Shown piece after piece: positions 49,022-61,362 of a stretch of 64,000 nt of DNA. The first letter of the stretch is position 1. Each line of letters starts with the position of its first letter. Origin of the DNA: Lepturacanthus savala (Eukaryota; Chordata; Actinopteri; Scombriformes; Trichiuridae); NCBI GenBank assembly GCA_030544235.1, contig CM060477.1, positions 4,679,434 to 4,743,433 on the forward strand, read 5' to 3'. The notes under the pieces were generated by a model. The model worked only from the letters and a program-made list of their open reading frames with translations. It was not told the DNA's origin and ran no database searches. Both the position numbers and the translations under genes were made by a program.

Positions 49022-49034
49022 CAGTTCGCATTGT

Positions 49035-50500
49035 AATGTCTGGCTAAGATCTTTGCATCAGCAAAGCCTGTTTTCCATTGGCTGAGAAAAAAGGGGCTGT
49101 ACCAAAACCCCTGCAGTCTGCAGCAGTCATGCGAGTTCAAAATCCATTTTGCAGAAACACATTGCAGAAATGATTTTTCAATTGAGAGACTTTTTTACTT
49201 TACATAACCACTACCCACTGAGACCCCGAGGAAAAATACACAACTGTGTTGGGGGTAACTGCTTTCAATTAATTTGAGTGCCAATATAATTAGATATTGT
49301 CTTTTGCTGGTTGCTCATGACAAAGCATTGATTTGTTTGACGGTTCTGATGTTGCAGTTAAGGGGTAGAAAGGGGGAGAACTGGAGACAGCATCCAGGGT
49401 GGATTAAAATGGATGAAAATCAGAGTCACTTAGTGGCTTAGTTTAAATAGACCCTCAGGCAGCCCTGTGGCAAATCCAGGCTCTCCAATTTGGCTCAAGG
49501 CCTCCACCTCATACCTCATTTCTTTCCCACTTCATACAGTCTGATAAAGAATTTAATCCACAGAAATAATTTAAAATGTAATAGGTGCTATTGTGAGCTT
49601 TAAGCCATCTTAGACTGCTGGTAGGACAGGAAGCAGCACTTGTGCTATCAGTGCAGCAGAGTGCCCCAGAGCCTCCACCTTCCAGTAACCACTAGGACCC
49701 TTTTTTGGAAAATGCTCAATGATCAATTATTTTTGGTCCTGTTTAAATTGTGCCACGAATCACAAATATGATATTGGATTTTTTGCAACAAAAAGTTCCC
49801 TGTTGTGCAAAATATTGAAGTTCTTAGTAGGTTGATATGAAACCACTTAGTTGAACTACTTCTCTCGTCTCAATGCCATCAACACCAGTCTTATACAACA
49901 CAGTCTTATACAACAGTTTTACAAAAAGAAGATTTCTTGGCTTGCTAAATTATTTTTTAAATGGACAAACATCATACGTGCAATTCATGGCACAATTCAA
50001 ACAGGATCAAATGAAAAGTTGTCTCTTGTCTCTTTGACCACCATACATGATTTTTTTCCTAAATAGGGTCCCATGGCTGAAGGCTCTTTTTTTCAGAAGA
50101 TGCTCACTTGTGTACTGTATATGCATGCACAAAATACTATTTTTCCTACATGTGAACTTTCTGCTCTTTCAGAGCTGGATGGCAGCTCTTGCTCTCACTC
50201 TTTCCATCTCTTTCTTTGTCAGCCAATCTAGTTGAGGAAGTTTGTGACTTTACCACTGTGGACCTGTTACAGTTGCTCTATAGGAGTGGAGCAGCAGAGT
50301 GGATGTGTCTCTCAGCCTAGTTCAAGTGCAGCTCTCCACAAACCATTTTCCCTGTAACAGTACATGTTTTCTGGCAGCCAATTGTCCCTGGAGTGCCACT
50401 TAAATGACAGGCACAGCACCTGTGCAGCTTTGGTGTGTTTCATTATTAGCTCTGTTTGTGATTTGGAGGCACAGCCATGCCCAGAGTCATCTGAACCTCA
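49035..50500. other. Intronic DNA, nothing recognised
   Basis: AT-rich plcb1 intron 2 sequence. A short direct duplication ACAGTCTTATACAACA occurs near 49888-49917. No coding or repeat family evident. Confidence 0.5.
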
Positions 50501-50508
50501 GTCAGTGG

Positions 50509-51117
50509 TAGGGTTGAATGATTCTAAGAAAAAAATGAGTTTGAGAATTTTTGTCGCAGATATTGCGATTCCGATTTAATTTACAATTTTCTTCAAATGA
50601 ACTTTCAGTGCACCACATTTACAAGCATCACAGAAACTTATGATACCATTAAAACAATAAATGCTCTCTAACTAAAGTCAAGAATGATTTCAAATGTAGT
50701 CTATTTTTTAACAAGAAACATTCTATACATAGGCTACATCAAGTGTTTGAGCACGGTTGTCAAACTACCCAATGAAGGTTTGAGGATCAAAATATCATTT
50801 GATTAAATATAATTTTTGCTAGTGATTGATGGTGTGCAGTAGTTCTTTTCTCCTTTCTCCAGTACAGCTTTTTTGCTTCTGCTATGCAACTTTCTATTGC
50901 CTAAGTGTGCACAACCTCCACCTTTTGAGTTACAACTGAAGAAATAAAAGAGACATCTGTCTTAACTTAAAGTAGTATAAGGTCAGGGAGGCGGCATACA
51001 CGTACAAAAAACAAAACCTGGGTTAGGAAAATAGCAAAAAAGCAGCTTTGATGATCTCAAGAATGCACTGCCTGAAATTGTGGTTTTCAATCTAAAATTA
51101 TAGATCGTTCAGGTCTA
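50509..51117. mobile_element. hAT-type MITE (aged)
   Basis: The left end reads TAGGGTTGAATGATTCTA and the right end on the reverse strand reads TAGACCTGAACGATCTATA, a diverged terminal inverted repeat. Outside lie GTCAGTGG (50501-50508) and GTGAGTGA (51118-51125), which agree at six of eight positions, as expected for an old 8-bp hAT target duplication. 609 bases with no transposase frame. Internal TTGCGATTCCGATTT resembles the related fish elements I know. Confidence 0.6.
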
Positions 51118-51289
51118 GTGAGTGAGTCTTTGAAGACTCTTATCATCCAAGAATGCAACAGCCTAACTGCTTATGTAAAAGTCTTATTTAGCACATAAAA
51201 CCTACACAACATTAGGCAATATTTGGTTTTGATGTTGTCGTTGGTCGGTGTTTGTGTTTTCTATCCAGTTTGAGTAATGTTTTCCGTAT

Positions 51290-51360
51290 TTTACTGTAAT
51301 GCACATTGAGATTACCGGTGTATGAAATGTGCTGCACAAATAAAATTGACTTTACTTGAC
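51290..51360 (+). mobile_element. Retroelement 3' tail
   Basis: Ends ...GTGCTGCACAAATAAAATTG followed by ACTTTACTTGAC, the same kind of tail as at 20960-20985 (AAATAAAATTGACTTG). Sits 170 bases after the hAT-type element. Only the tail is recognisable, so the element's 5' limit is unknown. Confidence 0.5.
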
Positions 51361-52877
51361 AAATAGAGGCAAGGGTAACGATGTTGTGTGTTTTCTCCAG
51401 TCGGGCTCTGGTTCTCATTTGCTTTGGGCACTTCTCTCTTTTCCCTGCCCTCACTTTCTTTGCTCCTTGTCTCCGTTGCTCAGCAGAAGCCCCGAGCCCT
51501 GTGGAGTGCACATCCATTTTGAACCGCTGTCAAGCGTGCTGTTGGTAAATAAGCAGGCTCACCCATGGCTGTCAGTCCACCCGTTTCCACTGATCCTTTT
51601 TCCCATCTCTACTTTTTATTTCATGTTTCCTTTCACCTGCCTTCCTTTCACACCAACGCACCATTTTCTCTCTTGGACTGTACCATTAAAGCTGTGAAAG
51701 TGCATTGCTTCAAAGGGCATTAAATAGACCAACCAGACACATTCTGCCATTGTTGATTCTCAGTAAGGACCGTTTTATTCAAAATTACTCATAAGTGAAT
51801 TTTTTCCTCTACTTTGCCTCAAGTCAGGTTGTAGCCTATATGTCACATTATGTACACAAGTGAACTCAATATTCAAATAAAGGATATGTACAAAGTGCCT
51901 GAAGCAGAGGCACATTTAAACACAAAATGACTCAAAGATGATTTGGCCCCTTTAACTACAATAATGTTGCAAAAAAGGCAAAGAAGACTCATTATACCAA
52001 CTTTGTTTTTTCTACACTGTACCAAACAAAGCTGGCATAGTGACAACCCTGTGTGATTTTAGGCAGCATGCCGGCTTTCTGTAATCGAAGATGTGATGTG
52101 AGACACAATAGCGACAGCATCTAGTGTAACGAACACCATGCACCTCTGGCAGAGGCATTCTTAAAATCCCAAACCCCCTAATATGGGGTTAGCATTGAGT
52201 TTTTTTTTTGCATATATTGCATCAGAAACCATGCTAACATGCTAACAAGCTAAAACACTAAATAAAGCAGCATCAATATATATCATCAATATCCACATCA
52301 TCAATACAATTAGAAAATAGTTTAATATAATATCAGTAGTAGGGCTGCAACTAATTTGTATTACAATTTTGAAATTTAATTTAGGCTTGAGCTGTTTGTA
52401 CAGTTATTTAATTGGGTCCTTTTTAAAACATTACAGAATATATTTTTCATCTTCAGTAATGAAGCTTATTTCTATGATTTTATGGACAAATAATTGACAT
52501 CATGTTGTTAATCATTGAGCTTTGCATTGCAGATAATTTATCTTATTTCAAGTTGTTTTATTCCTGGTTTGGATCAGTTTGGTCTAGTCTTAAATTTTAA
52601 ATAACATATTTTTATCTGTAGTAAAACAACATGTTAAATGTTTTTTGGCAATATTTTAACGATGTTTGCTTTGTCACAGCAAAATATATTGATTCTGACT
52701 CTTCTGTAGTCACCTCACGTGTTGTAGATTTCTTTTGATTCCAGGTTTAAGTCCAAAACCTTTGTGGTTGTAGAGATATTCCAGATTTATTATCATTTAT
52801 AGCTGGAACACTGAAAAAAATAGGCCTGGGGCACAAGTGGTTAACAATAATGGCTTGTGAACAAGGTGTAGCTGTGC

Positions 52878-52923
52878 TTTGTATCCAAAGTATAATGCTT
52901 TGGATACAAAGGCATTATACTTT
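52878..52923. repeat. Two interleaved inverted repeats (A-B-A'-B')
   Basis: Stem A pairs 52878-52890 (TTTGTATCCAAAG) with 52898-52910; stem B pairs 52887-52898 (AAAGTATAATGC) with 52912-52923. Both are perfect (13 and 12 bp), and the order is interleaved, so the two stems compete or form a pseudoknot-like fold. Confidence 0.85.
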
Positions 52924-54273
52924 ATAATTTATAATGCTGGACTGAGGCGGGCATAGTGTGAAATCAGAAATGTGTTGGAGAAGAAATGACGCAGGTCCCA
53001 CGTTTCCCTGCATTCCAGCCATCACTTTTATAAAGACTTTGATGCGGGAATCTGACTTCCACCGTTTCTGGCTTGATGACGAATCCCCGCATTCTGTCTT
53101 CATACCTTTTAAGTCGAGCTGGGAGGTGGAATAACGGTGCAACAATCGTGCCTTGGCTGTGTACAGATGAATTTTCTGCAAAGTTTCAGATAAACACCCC
53201 ACTCTGGCTTTCATTCTAAAAAGGAAGGCAGCATGTTACTGATGTTGTGAGAACAGCAGCTCTGCAGCAAACAGCCACAGAAAACAGAGCCCAGGGCCAG
53301 CGCAGGTTAAGCATGTTCATTAATTTCTGTAGTTTCTCTCCCGCTGGCCATGCTCGCTTCCTGGACGTGCCGTGGATCCTAATAGGCTTTGGATCCCTGC
53401 TCACTGTTTTGTGGCATACAGAAATGCCCTGGGGGGAGACTAAGGGACAAAATGACAGAGCAAGCAAGTGAGGGACAACTTGATAAATAAAGAGAGATGA
53501 CAGAAACGAAAAGACATGTGGAATATATGAATATATATGCATCGATATCGACTACATTCCACTGTATGCTACTGCATACAGTAGCAGATTCTGACACAGG
53601 CCTTTAGATGTCACAATGATGGTGCATCATCTTAGACACACACTGAGTAAGCAGCTTGTCACCCATACAGGCGGTTGGCTTTACCTTTAATGAATCGGCT
53701 CCATAGGTTAACACTTAACCGACGACGCTGAACCAGCTTAGTGCTGTATTAACAGTGCAGACCCAGAGGGCACAAAAAAGCCCCCAGCAGTGAGCCGCTT
53801 CCTGAAGCCCCACTGTTCCACCAGTCTCCCATGCAGAGCTCCATCTCTAAAGACTTCAAAGGCAGGCAGGCGTAGGCGTTAACCTTTGACTCAGAGGCTC
53901 TCTCTGTGCAAACAGGGACAGCCTAATTGATGCTACACACTGCAGAAAAGGAAAAAGCTTGTCTTCGTGGGTTAAAGCCATAGAATAGAGTGCATTAATC
54001 TGTTTTTACAGTATATGGAGACAGAAAGTAAGTTTTTTTAAGATCCCTGGTGAGCATACTTAATATATTCTTTTTAATATATTTGCAATTTCTTATTCAG
54101 TTTTGGACAAGCAAACTGATCTTTGGTCCTCGTCAATGTTTTTGACATAAATTTCTGTTAAAAGGCAAAAAAAATAATCAGACCCTGCATTACTGTTACA
54201 ACTTGAGAATCAAAATAAATGGCAAATTTTAGTTATTACAAGTTTTACAAGAATTTGCAGAAGCCAAAACTCT

Positions 54274-54680
54274 GAACTTAAGATATGCTCATACATTCAT
54301 ATTTTCATTTTATAATATGTATTTTTAATGGAAATATGAATAAAAATCAGCTTGGGGGACCACTAAGGTAGATTTGTAGATAAGCAAGACGGGCCATGTG
54401 CAATTTTCCACCAACCCCATGGGCCTCGAGATAATCAGATACCGGTTGTACGGCTGGAGATATAATCAAACCCTTGAACTTAAATGCACTCATACATTCA
54501 TATTTTTACTTTAAAAACTGACTTTTTAAATGAAAATATGAATAAAACTAATCTCGGGCTACCACTAATATAGGCATGGTTTTCTAGATAAGCAAGAATG
54601 GCCAGGTTCAATTTTCCGCCAACCCCACGGGCCTTGAGATGGGCAGATACCGGTTATGAGGCTGAAGATATAGTCGAGCC
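54274..54680 (+). repeat. Diverged 202-bp tandem duplication
   Basis: Two adjacent copies, offset 202 bases, share in order GAACTTAA, CTCATACATTCATATTTT, AATATGAATAAAA, ACCACTAA, TAGATAAGCAAGA, CAATTTTCC.CCAACCCCA, GGGCCT.GAGAT and CAGATACCGGTT. A third partial hint (AATTTTCCGCC near 54732) follows. It may be a short satellite or part of a larger transposon. Confidence 0.8.
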
Positions 54681-55133
54681 TGTCGCTCCCTGCCCCTCCA
54701 GATCCTGAGTGAACACACGGTTCACTGTAGTGAATTTTCCGCCTCATGTCTTGGCTCCTTCTCAGAAAGATGGAGAGTGTGATACACTAGACGTTGTTGC
54801 ATTGTATCTTCACCCCTTGAAACGCAATTATGGGGTAAAATGCCCGAGTATGAACATTACTACATTACTAACTAGTTAAATAGCCGTTTGATCCGTCTGA
54901 TCTGCCATCTCTAATCTGTTACCACGGCCAGCGGTGGGTGGAGCAGAAGCTATGTTTCTGAACGCACACACTTAACATCATTAGACTTTAAATTTTTATG
55001 CTTCCTTGGCCTGCTGGGTTGATCAAATGGCTCTGATTGGCTGGATGGCCATAGCAGGAAGGTATCAGGGACCTTCTGTATGATTCTTTTTGTGCATATT
55101 TGCTGCTAACAACATTATTGGTTGACTAAGAGA

Positions 55134-55756
55134 TAGGGTTGCAAAGGGGTGGAACATTTCCAAATTTCATTTCCAGCACTTTCCATAGGAAGTTAAGCTT
55201 GGGAATTTTGGAAATATTCAACATTTAATACCTAACTTACCAGCTACTTAGCTACTGTATGAATACATTCTTATTTAATATTTGCAAGTTAAATATCGGT
55301 ACAATTATAGCTAAAATATATTTACATACATAATATCAAAACTTTCTTCACCACACTTTGAGATAATAGCGGAATGTTATGGAATCTGCTTCATCCAGCA
55401 CAGTATTTGGCAGTTGCTGGATTGTGGATTGGTGAGTTTGATGAGGGAAACCAAAAAATACCATTAGTGTAGTAATAGCTTACCAGCTCTGCTCTGCTGA
55501 CAAAAAAAAAAGTAAAGCACCTATTGCTGTGACTATGGGAATCATGACGATGGGCGAATTTTCCAAAATGTTGATCTATTCCTTTAAATCTGGTTGTTTT
55601 AGCAAAAACTATTCTGTAATATATTTTTTCAGCTATATTTAGGTTTCCTGTTAAGGGTCACCCTTCATTTGTCTAAATTTAATATTTGTTCCTGTTAATT
55701 CCCATATATTCCCAAAATTTCTAACTTTGAAAATTCCCCAGAATTTTGCAACCCTA
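55134..55756. mobile_element. hAT-type MITE with perfect target duplication
   Basis: Terminal inverted repeats start TAGGGTTGCAAA at both ends (12 perfect bases). The direct flanks are identical 8-mers, CTAAGAGA at 55126-55133 and 55757-55764, the hallmark of hAT insertion. The internal sequence is AT-rich and repeatedly varies on GGAATTTTGGAAATAT-like motifs; there is no transposase frame in its 623 bases. Confidence 0.9.
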
Positions 55757-56960
55757 CTAAGAGACAATAGATTTCTACATTATTCCTGTTGATGGCATGG
55801 TATGCATGTGAATGGGCAGACTGGATGCATACACATGCTGTATGCCTGGCACATGTCCACTTGTACATGAACAAAATTGGCAAAATCGCATGTTTTGAGT
55901 CCAGCTTTAAAAAAAAAAAAATCTGTTATTTATCTGTTCGAGGAAGGAAGGAAAGTAGTAACAAGTGTTCCGCTGATACATTTTAATGGTGTCAGTATTT
56001 CAGTGCCCTTATTGTGAACTCTGCACTTTGCCTCTCCATCATAATAGTGTGCTCCTCTCTGCGGCGTGATGCTGAAACGCTGGAACTGTACGATCGCACA
56101 ATGGGCTCTGACATGGCTTTTCCACACTTTTGTATGTCAACGATAAATCAGCATCGGAGCCAAGTTTCCGTTTGAAATAGTAGCGATATTTAAAATGCTG
56201 TTACAGAGAGCCTATATTCATGGTGTTCTGATCCAATTTTAAGACTGTGACTTCATTACACTGACATGTTGTGCCTCTTTGCGACTCTTTGTTGACTGAC
56301 GCTCACACAGCTGAGCCCGGCCAAGCTCTGACAAGGTGACGTGTCAGAGCATCATGCAGCAGCACAGAATATTCTTTATGTTTGGAGTGTTTTGCATCTA
56401 AGCATCTTTTTTTGCCTGCCAACACTGAGTCCAGTGGTCGGATATTATCTCGAGTGAAATCTCTAAAGAAATGCCTTTCTTTAGTTTTTTTCTTCAGTTT
56501 CTGGTATGTTACACCAGACTAGTATCAGATGTTATGAGAAAACGGACCCATTTTGCGTAATAGCGTGTGTGCTTGTGAAGAGTGGCTGCTCATTTAGCCA
56601 GGCCATCAGTCAACATGAGAACATTACACTTTTGTGCTAATTCCGTGCATGACACAATAATGACTCTTTTGCAGAGCAAAGGGTCATTAGACCTGCATCT
56701 ATCTGCACCGAATGACTCCCACATGATGTCTGGTATCCAGGCTAATGTGTGTGCCTGCATTGTGGTCTTCACAAACACGCATTGCCTACAGCCACAGGTG
56801 GCACATTTTTGAAAGGGACATTGATTGTTTCCTCCCGTTGGATTCCAAACAGCTCCCAGGAGCACAAAGCGTGTCTTAAACTAAAACAAAAGCCCCCTTT
56901 GACTTAACACGTTTGACACTGATACTGATGAATCTGTGTTTCTCTTTATTCTTTTTACAG

Positions 56961-57029
56961 GATACAGACTTACTGGATATAGCATACATAAAGGATGCCA
57001 GGAACGGAAAATGCACCAAAACACCAAAG
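56961..57029 (+). CDS. plcb1: plcb1 coding exon 3: PH domain segment
   Basis: Encodes 23 residues reading DTDLLDIAYIKDARNGK followed by CTKTPK, phase 0 on both sides, between a TTCTTTTTACAG acceptor and a GTAAGC donor. It continues the PH domain from exon 2; LLD, the KDAR block and the final PK agree with vertebrate PLC beta 1. The next exon, expected to open with the D-P-K that follows in the family, is not in the window. Both exon 2 and exon 3 are symmetric (0-0), so skipping either would keep the frame but break the PH fold. Confidence 0.95.
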
Positions 57030-57581
57030 GTAAGCCCACAGAAACACGGATGTGCAAATAAAACGATTCCTTCAGATGTGAGGAGTATCCCACACCTTAT
57101 ATATTTTTCAGTAGTTTCTCTGCTGTTCTTGTTAGTCTGTTGAAGTGCCTTCTGGGAACACAATGAGCAATGTATTGCAAAGATAGGGCAGACTCTTTTG
57201 AGAGGATGATATGCTTTGTAAGTGTTTGTTTTTGCACGAAAATAAAAGGCGTGAGTGGGCGTGAGCCGAACCATGAATCAAAAAATGTCTGCGCAGCCGT
57301 TGAGCCAAAAAAAAACTTGATTCTGGATAGAACTGGGACAGGTGGTCATCATGATTAACATTTGATCGACCTGTTATTGTGCATTTGTTTGTAAAGCCAG
57401 AAAGTACCTTCAGAACTATTTACCATATAATAAAGTAACTCTTGATTGATTTGTATAGGTGTGCAACTATGTGTAAAGTTTCTGCTATTCACAATCCATC
57501 TGCACATGTTTAGAATATTTGTTATTTTAACAGTTCTGGGGAGTCACAAGCAAATAAATGTGGATCGAATACATTTTCAAG

Positions 57582-57805
57582 TTGTATAGCCAAAAAATTA
57601 CAAATCACAGATTTGCCTCAATGGGCTTTACAGTTTGTACAACAGCAACACAACATCCCCTGTCCGTAGATAGAAAAAAACGTTTAACGGGTAAAAAAAA
57701 AGGAAGAAACCTCAGGAAGAGTAACAGAGGAAGCAATAGATGATGTGTGCACAGGATGGAAACAATGCATATAGAAGAGGAAAAGAGTGACAAACATGAT
57801 TCAGG
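57582..57805 (-). mobile_element. Retroelement tail fragment, copy 1 (reverse orientation)
   Basis: The + strand shows ACAAATCACAGATTTGCCTC, GGCTTTACAGTTTGTACAAC, ACAACATCCCCTGTCC, GGAAGAAACCTCAGGAAGAG and GATGATGTGTGCACAGGAT in order. Read in reverse this ends in a T-A-rich tail of the AATTGACTTG kind. It is the same family as the copy at 61240-61362. I recall it as common in fish genomes; it is not coding. Confidence 0.65.
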
Positions 57806-59691
57806 TTCAAAACCCGCACAGAGCTAGTTTTGATGGATGATTTTCGGTGTGTCTGTCTGGGCTACAATTTTTATTTTACAGATAATTAAAATGCTGTTGA
57901 TTTTGAGAGATGTGAGAAGAAATTTGTACAACACATAATTCTGTTTTTTTTTTTATCTGGCACGCTGTAACTGCCAAGGAATTGGGCACATTCTGGAGCG
58001 GTTACAAAGCCAAATTCAGCTCCCGCACTTAATTTCCAACTCACCACGCAAAGATTAGAACAATGACCTGCGTTTCTTATCCACTCTCTTGTTATATATC
58101 GCTGCATAATGACTCAATTTCGTCTTGCTTCAGGATCCACTTAATCTTGTGATGAGCTGTTATTACATAGCAGCAGCGGTCTTCATCAGTTTGACTCGGT
58201 ACATCAGGAGAAGCGGGGTGGGGGGTCGCGCTCTGCTGCTCTGTCTGGGGGAGTGAGTAATGATGGAATGAGTACAATAACACAGAGAGGATTCATGCAT
58301 TTCTAAACAGCGCACAGAGTGATGCTGCCCAGGGAGGAGACATGAACACGTGACAGGTAAGATGGTCGAAGCATTGGAAATCCATTATGGAGAGATGGAG
58401 CAGTGATGCACCCCGGGTATTGTAATGGCAGTACCAGTGAGACACATTGTCTGTGGAATTGATGAGATGAGGAGAGGAAGGGAGGAGAAGAGAGAGGGAG
58501 GGGCATAATGAAGAGTATGTGGGGATGAGTGGAAGGAAAACAGAGAGTGTAGATGAAAGATTCTTTTCTTTTTTATGTGAGGTCTGAAGAAGGCAAAGAG
58601 AAAGGACAAGAGAGAAGAAGGAAGGACACGGCGAAGATGTGAGATCAAAGAATGATGTCAGGAGAGAAGCACAGATAACACCAGACAGCAGTTGCTGTAA
58701 GTGGGCAGCACTTTCATGGCTTTGCCTCTCGAGCATTTTCTCACTCAATATTGAAGGTTTTGGCAAGGATCACGGAGCTGCTAACTTTGGCATTGAAGAC
58801 TGAAAAAATGTTTATTCTGGTCACACACAACAAAAAAGAGTTTGGATTTGCATCTATCTGGACATTTGTTCATGCTATAATGTGACCACATAGTAAATAC
58901 AGAGCCTTGAGGTACAAAAATATACAATGCCTGGCAAAGTAACAATTAAAACAGTTAACTTTGGTTAGCAATGTTGCCTTGCAATGAAAATCAATGCCGC
59001 TAACGGATATCAGCGATCCGTGCAGTCTGTCCAGGGATGTATCTAAGCACATGAGAGAGAATAAGAAAGAGAGTTTTTTCTCTCAACATTTCAAATTGTA
59101 TCTCTGCAAGCTAACTGCACATAACACTCCTATTTTTACTGTCTTGTTGTGCCTCTGCCCTCTACTACTTCTTTTTTATTGTGCTTGTACCACTGCCTCT
59201 ACTCACACGGCACTCAAGGGCTCCCATGATAGCGGCATTCATTCATTCATGCAAATTGCAGGAAACCAACACACGCGCCGAGATGAGGCGAGACGTTGCA
59301 CTAGCGATGACATGTCTCTGAAAGCTTCAGAAGTGCTTTCATTGAGCTACTCGAGAGTCCCGCGTCTCAGCTGAATATTGTCAGACTCCGATACGATCAT
59401 TTTAAACAGACTGTCTTGAAAATGGGCTCCAGATGGAAAGGGGGCTGCTTCGTACCACCCTCTTTTTGAGCTCTCCTTTCTATTACAGCTCAAGTTACTA
59501 TACATACATATTGTCTCCGGGCGCTGTTGGAATTTCTGCCTGAACATCGTTAAGATTTAGAGCACGGCACTGTGTTCATCGGCTCATCACAGTGTGTGGG
59601 TGGCATGTCTGACCTCTGATGAACTGATGCCACCCTGCCTGTGGGCTCTAGCTACTCACTTATGATTCATAGCATTTTCCTGTGAGACACA

Positions 59692-59704
59692 CACACACAC
59701 ACAC
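59692..59704 (+). repeat. Short CA run
   Basis: Six to seven CA units; part of AC-rich sequence to about 59830. Confidence 0.7.
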
Positions 59705-61239
59705 GCAAAAAACAACAAAAAAAGCCCCAACACAAATACATCTGACAGAAGAACACTCACAAAGATTTGTGTATTGATTGCATTTACAGCTCATAGACAC
59801 AAACCCCACACAGGAACACACACATACGCCAACGAGAATAACAAAGCACGACAAAAGCGGTGTCCTTTGTTCTAACATGTTCAAGCTGCCAATGCTAATT
59901 AGCATGTGTCCACCCCATCATCATTCCGGCTGATTAGATTGGCAGCTTGTCAGAATGACAAGAGGCAACCTTTGTTTGCTCCAGAAATAAATCACACGCT
60001 CTTAGGTCTGGTGAGCAGAGTGATAATAATCATCCACTTCTTATGTTCATAATTAGATGGCAGATTTTCAATTTTCAAAGCAAATAAACGGCAAAAAAAA
60101 ACACTTGCTGTTGCTTCGACATCTCTTTGGTTAGTTGTATATGCTTGGTGGTGCTTTGGTAGTGGCACCTGCAAATCTGGCATCAGCTCTGTGAATGTAG
60201 GTTTGTTTTGTTTGTTTTAAGTTGTGAAGTATTGATTATATGAAATATTAAGTGTATCTGATATTTCTCATTCCTGAACTGCTTCAATTTCATGGATGAT
60301 GGCCTTCCACTGATATTTAGTTTCCACTAAAGAGAAAACTACCTTACATTACAATTTCTAGTTAAATATGACCATAATTACCTGTTCTAAGTTTCCAGAT
60401 TGACTTTAAAAAGACAAAACAAAAACAAACAAAGAAAGAAAAAACATTTGATTTTTGCTTCTCAAATCATGTGCTTGTTTCATACATATGTGGTAGTATA
60501 CAGGAGGAGATATCAATCTGTTTCCTTTAAAACATGTTCATCGTTCTACATGTTAAAGCCCCCGGTCACTGAGGCTGGCCCCACTGTTCTGAACCACCCA
60601 TTCATATTGTCCCTTTATTAAATCAGTAGATTAGCTTGTTCCCATACAGCATGTTCCGTCTCCTCTTCACAAAACAAAGAGAAAAAGCCGATCACATGTA
60701 CACTTTGCTGTGGACATCTTACAAATACAACTAACTTCTACACAGCTGTTGGCAGATAATCTTGTACTGCTTTCTACCTATTTGCACACCTCGAGGGGCA
60801 CATTGTAATTTATCTACCTATCTATATCTGTGCTTTCTGTGCTTCTGTCTGAGTTATTCTTTCTGAACAGAACTCGTAAGAGGAAAATGTATGCAGCATG
60901 CTGATATGCTGATAGGTGTTTTGACAGACAGAATTGAATGTTTCCTCTCTGTCTCTTTGATAACCAAACATATTTTTATGTGCAGTGTCCTGCCAGTATA
61001 GTTGAGGTTGTAAAATAGATCTTGAAAATGGAAGAATGTAATGATTTTTTTTTTACTCTATACAGGAGACATTCACTCTCAGGTCTTTTCTATTTTTTAT
61101 AACAGAGGTAACACAGCCACTGTAACACTGTGGATGGGCAGAATATGCAGTAAGACTGTGGTTGACTGTGAATTGAATTACCAGTATCATTGTCTTCTAT
61201 GCGCTTGGTGATTGTTTTGCTCTGTGTATGTGTGCATGT

Positions 61240-61362
61240 CAAGCCAAGTCAATTTTATAAACCATAAATCACAGATTCACCTCAGGGAGGTTCATAATCT
61301 ACACAGCAATACAGCATCCCCTGTCCTTAGATTTCTGAATCAAATAAGAAAAAACTCCCTAT
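61240..61362 (-). mobile_element. Retroelement tail fragment, copy 2 (reverse orientation)
   Basis: Begins AAGCCAAGTCAATTTTATAA, then AAATCACAGATTCACCTCAG, GCATCCCCTGTCCTTAGATT and AAGAAAAAACTCCCT. The blocks and order match copy 1 at 57.6 kb, so both were inserted in the same orientation, opposite to plcb1. This copy keeps the tail (reverse: AAAATTGACTTGGC) that copy 1 shows less clearly. Confidence 0.65.
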
